64,000 bases of DNA from assembly GCA_014529385.2 (NCBI GenBank), contig CM043966.1, forward strand, positions 88,192,587 to 88,256,586. Reading direction: 5' to 3'. The stretch comes from Adiantum capillus-veneris (taxonomy: Eukaryota; Streptophyta; Polypodiopsida; Polypodiales; Pteridaceae). The notes under the pieces are model-generated. The model was not told the DNA's origin. It searched no databases and saw nothing but the letters and a program-made list of their open reading frames with translations. Made by a program: the position numbers and the translations under genes. This document shows, piece by piece, positions 61,284 through 64,000 of this stretch (positions are counted from its first letter, which is position 1; every line of letters starts with the position of its first letter).

Positions 61284-64000
61284 TCAAAGGCCTGGAGGTG
61301 ATATGATGGCAAAACCATGATCCTTTGATACAATGCATGTATCACCTCCTTGGAAGTCTAACCAGACAGATCGTATGCACATCTGTAAGTATCTTAAAAG
61401 AAGAAGATACTGTCTGTCGCCTGGCCTGGTTTGAACGTCTCGAAGACTTTGAAAAGGGTTTTGCAAATCTTTCTCATCATAATGCAAGATAGGTCAGGCG
61501 AGCCAGTGAACAATTTGATGGTGCCCATTAGGGTTTTCACCATGTATTGAACACTTATTCTCTCACCTGCCTTCAATCCTGGCAGCTTCGGATAGTTTGG
61601 CCAAGTAGGTTGGCTTCTTTGCAGTAGCTCATGGGCCTTCCACGTCCGTATCCTTGGTAGAGGACAGAAACTTAGATTATCTCTGATGACTTTTGGTGCC
61701 TCTACCAAATGGATTAGATACTGTGGATACTTCCTCAACGATGCCTTTCTCCACCTGGGCTGGGAGTCGACTATCAACTTTACCCCTTCAGGCTTGGAGA
61801 TTTCTGCTGTGTACAGTGGCACTTTTGGCTCCTCTCTGATTCTCTTGTTGATTGTGGCGGCTTTGTACTTTAGCAAAGGATATGGGAGAGAGGTCTATAG
61901 ACGTTCACGCCGACGGTTGCTAGTGTCTATCTCTTGAATGGTCATTGATTTATAAACCCTCTTCTCCCATTCCAAGGCTTCTTTGGCCGTGTCTCTGCTT
62001 TTCGCTTCTATGGCCTTTCGCAGCTTCTCTTCTTCTTCGTGTGTCAGATCTTGTGGCTCTTGAGAGGGTTCTACAAGGATTTCCTCTTGCATGGGTGTGT
62101 CCACAGGATCTCCCACATTTTCCAAATCTACTCCTTCCATGGTTGCTGGCCCGGTGCTGAACTGCTCTTCTTTCCGCTGGCCTCTCAGCTCTTCTATTGG
62201 CTTTTGAAATGTCTCTTTTTTTGCTTCAGCTTACTCTCCCATATTCACAAGGAGGCCGTTCAAATCGGCATTTATCTTCTCCGCCTCCTCGAGCTTTCTC
62301 TTGATGGTTTCTAGCTCATCTTGCATTGCCTTGTGCTCTTCTTCCATGCGGGTTTGCATGACCACTAACCCTTCGGCCATCATCAGCCTTTGCTTTTTCT
62401 CTAAGGTCAACTCCTTTTGGAGCTCTTTCATTTGTTCTTCATAAAGCTGGCTCTCTGAAGTGGTGTGAGTCGAGGTAGTATCTCTGACTCTGGCAGGAGA
62501 TGCTCGTAATCGTTGGATGGTTTGATCTTTAACCTTAATCTGGTCCTTAAGCTCAATGACCTCATCCTGGCTAGCCTCCTACTCTATCTCTACCTTCTCT
62601 TTGGCATTCCGTATGGATTCCACTTACTTGGACTCTTCAGCAAGTTGTAGGGTTAGGTTATCCCTTTCCCTCTTTGCATCTATCAATGACTTGCTGAGTT
62701 TTCTATATTCTTCTTCGGCTCCTTGCAGTCTTTGAGCTGCCGCTTGATTCTCTCTTTCCATCTCTTGGCATATTTGCAATGCCTTTGCTAGACTGGCTTG
62801 CAGCTCTGCTTCTCTCTCTATATGCCTTTGGCTTTGTTTTTGTAAAGTGTCGACTTCAGACTTGATCTGCACTTCATTGGATTTGAGAGCAGCCATTTCA
62901 CTTTTTGTGGCCACTGATTGTGACCTAAGCCTGGTTAGCTTGGTCATCACCACATCCCAATCATTGGTGGGTGGGTGCAGGTCCACTATATGAGTGGCCA
63001 TCTCTTTTAGCTCCACTAACCACCACGGGCTCTGCATCAGCTCTTTGGGCCTTGTGCTTGCCAAGTCAAATGCGACTGTGGCTGCCTCTTCTTTTGAATA
63101 TCTAGCAGCTAGTAGATCTAGAAACGTGTTATACCTTGCTTCATTTGGTGCTGGCTGCTCACTTTTAGGCTTAGCTTCTTCTTTTTGTTGTTTCTCTTGG
63201 CTCTGTTCTTGCCTTGAATCTTCTTGATGTTTAGATTTGTCTAGCCCTTCCTTTTGTTGAGTTTGTGGAGGGCTACGAGGAGGTGGTGACGGTGGTGGGC
63301 TGGACTCAGGGCTGGATGGTGGAGTTGCCGGCTTTTCCTTGAAGTCCCTGTCCGCCTTTGTCTTTCTCTCTCTCTCTCTTGGCCTTCCTTCTCTTCTAGC
63401 AGTTGACGTCGGACTTCCTCCACTTCTGCTTCTGTAAATGGTACATGTGGGATATTTTTCGTCGTGGCATCCAGAATCTCAAAATTCTTAATATAGTCCT
63501 CAAATCTATCTTTGTGCACCCTTCGGGATGATCCCGACATTGCTTCTAGTGACGGCTTCCATAGCTCGCTCAAATCCCCCTTGAGGGCTCTTTCGACTTT
63601 GAAACTTTCCATTAGCCGCTCTAGCCGTGCCGCTTTTTGTGATTTCGTCTCTTTGACCGGCACTTGGACACTCTCTTTCTTTCCTTTCTTCAACTCTGGC
63701 TGCTCCTCTTTCACGGTTTCTAACCGGCGTTTCAACCTTGTGGCAACTATGGGTGCTTTGGGCTGTTCCTCTTCCTTATCTTCCTTAAGAATTAGCCAAT
63801 CATTCTATGATGGAGGGTCATGCCATCTTCCCTTGGCGTGCAATGCCCCATATACCACTTTTGTGATCAGCTCACCCGACACAATATAGGTGGGGTTCTT
63901 GTTGCCCATCTTCACCAGATTGTCATGTATATAAGCTACATAGTTGATTACCTTCAGCTTGCTCTTCTGCATTGCCCAGGTGAAGGTTGTGGAAATTGCT
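61284..64000 (-). pseudogene. 'ORF-X', copy 2, minus strand, incomplete at the window edge
   Basis: Reading from 64000 down: a block matching copy 1 (ATTFTWAMQKSKLK-like, YVAYIHDNLVKMGNKNPTYIVSGELITKVVYGAL), then 63735-63241 (KSQKAARLERLMESFKVERALKGDLSELWKPSLEAM, Pro/Arg-rich end), a coiled coil (63064-62624 and 62431-62231), an acidic stretch (62140-61895), and 61876-61394 (QPRWRKASLRKYPQYLIHLVEAPKVIRDNLSFCP, ERISVQYMVKTLMGTIKLFTGSPDLSCIMMRKICK). A further 67-codon frame (61487-61284) continues towards the polypurine tract. Several stops or shifts occur. Position next to a polypurine tract and LTR shows that ORF-X is the last ORF of a retroelement. Product unknown. Confidence 0.55.

Noticed and set aside
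61686-62314. Plus-strand ORFs rich in hydrophobic residues
   Set aside because: Antisense shadows of the ORF-X copy 2 coiled-coil region; the minus-strand frames match copy 1.

Overview
This window looks like repeat-dominated nuclear DNA of a land plant. The features behind that call are Ty3/gypsy and Ty1/copia retrotransposons, a copia primer-binding site matching initiator tRNA-Met, a plant-type GT..AG intron, long perfect (GA/CT)n tracts, and transposase families I associate with non-seed plants. A fern or similar non-seed plant is my best guess, but this is inference from family memory. I see no intact host gene, tRNA or rRNA, and nearly every coding segment carries stops or frameshifts.

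Region 1 (1 to about 16.5 kb) is a decayed Ty3/gypsy-like element. After an untranslated region with a GA tract comes a leader of about 285-bp repeats, each centred on a palindrome. Broken gag (two CCHC knuckles), protease, RT, RNase H and integrase (two H2C2 modules) follow. The RT is split at about 8.6 kb by about 4 kb of inserted DNA holding a small inverted-repeat element, a minus-strand Mutator-like transposase relic and a GC-rich palindromic block.

Region 2 (16.5-22.76 kb) repeats the leader plan: the same family of about 285-bp palindromic repeats, followed by a different broken coiled-coil ORF ('ORF-X'). A second ORF-X copy lies on the minus strand at 61.4-64 kb, next to a polypurine tract and a probable LTR.

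Region 3 is a Ty1/copia element (22.76-27.48 kb, resuming 59.34-60.1 kb). It has a 5' LTR, a PBS and a broken gag-pol.

Region 4 is the main discovery. A giant DNA transposon of about 31.9 kb (27481-59334) sits inside the copia pol gene. It has roughly 26-bp terminal inverted repeats and a 6-bp target duplication (TCTTGA). Removing the insert and one duplication copy puts the copia frame back in register. It carries (i) a minus-strand, intron-containing gene whose product resembles a ParB/sulfiredoxin-like domain joined to a beta-class DNA-methyltransferase-like domain; (ii) a rightward, mutation-broken transposase-like gene of the type I recall as DUF7869, preceded by small DUF8039-like domains; and (iii) roughly 15-20 kb of tandem arrays whose different unit families all share a palindrome built on the half-site CCTATGGCC. 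One array is interrupted by a 4-kb Mutator-like insertion flanked by 9-bp direct repeats (GATCTCCAA).

The inferred order of events is: retrotransposons accumulate, copia inserts in ORF-X, the giant transposon inserts in copia, and the 4-kb element inserts in an array. The working idea for the giant transposon is that a transposase, a putative DNA-modifying or ParB-like protein and dense palindromic sites form one element-borne system. Only the structure is seen; the function is hypothesis.
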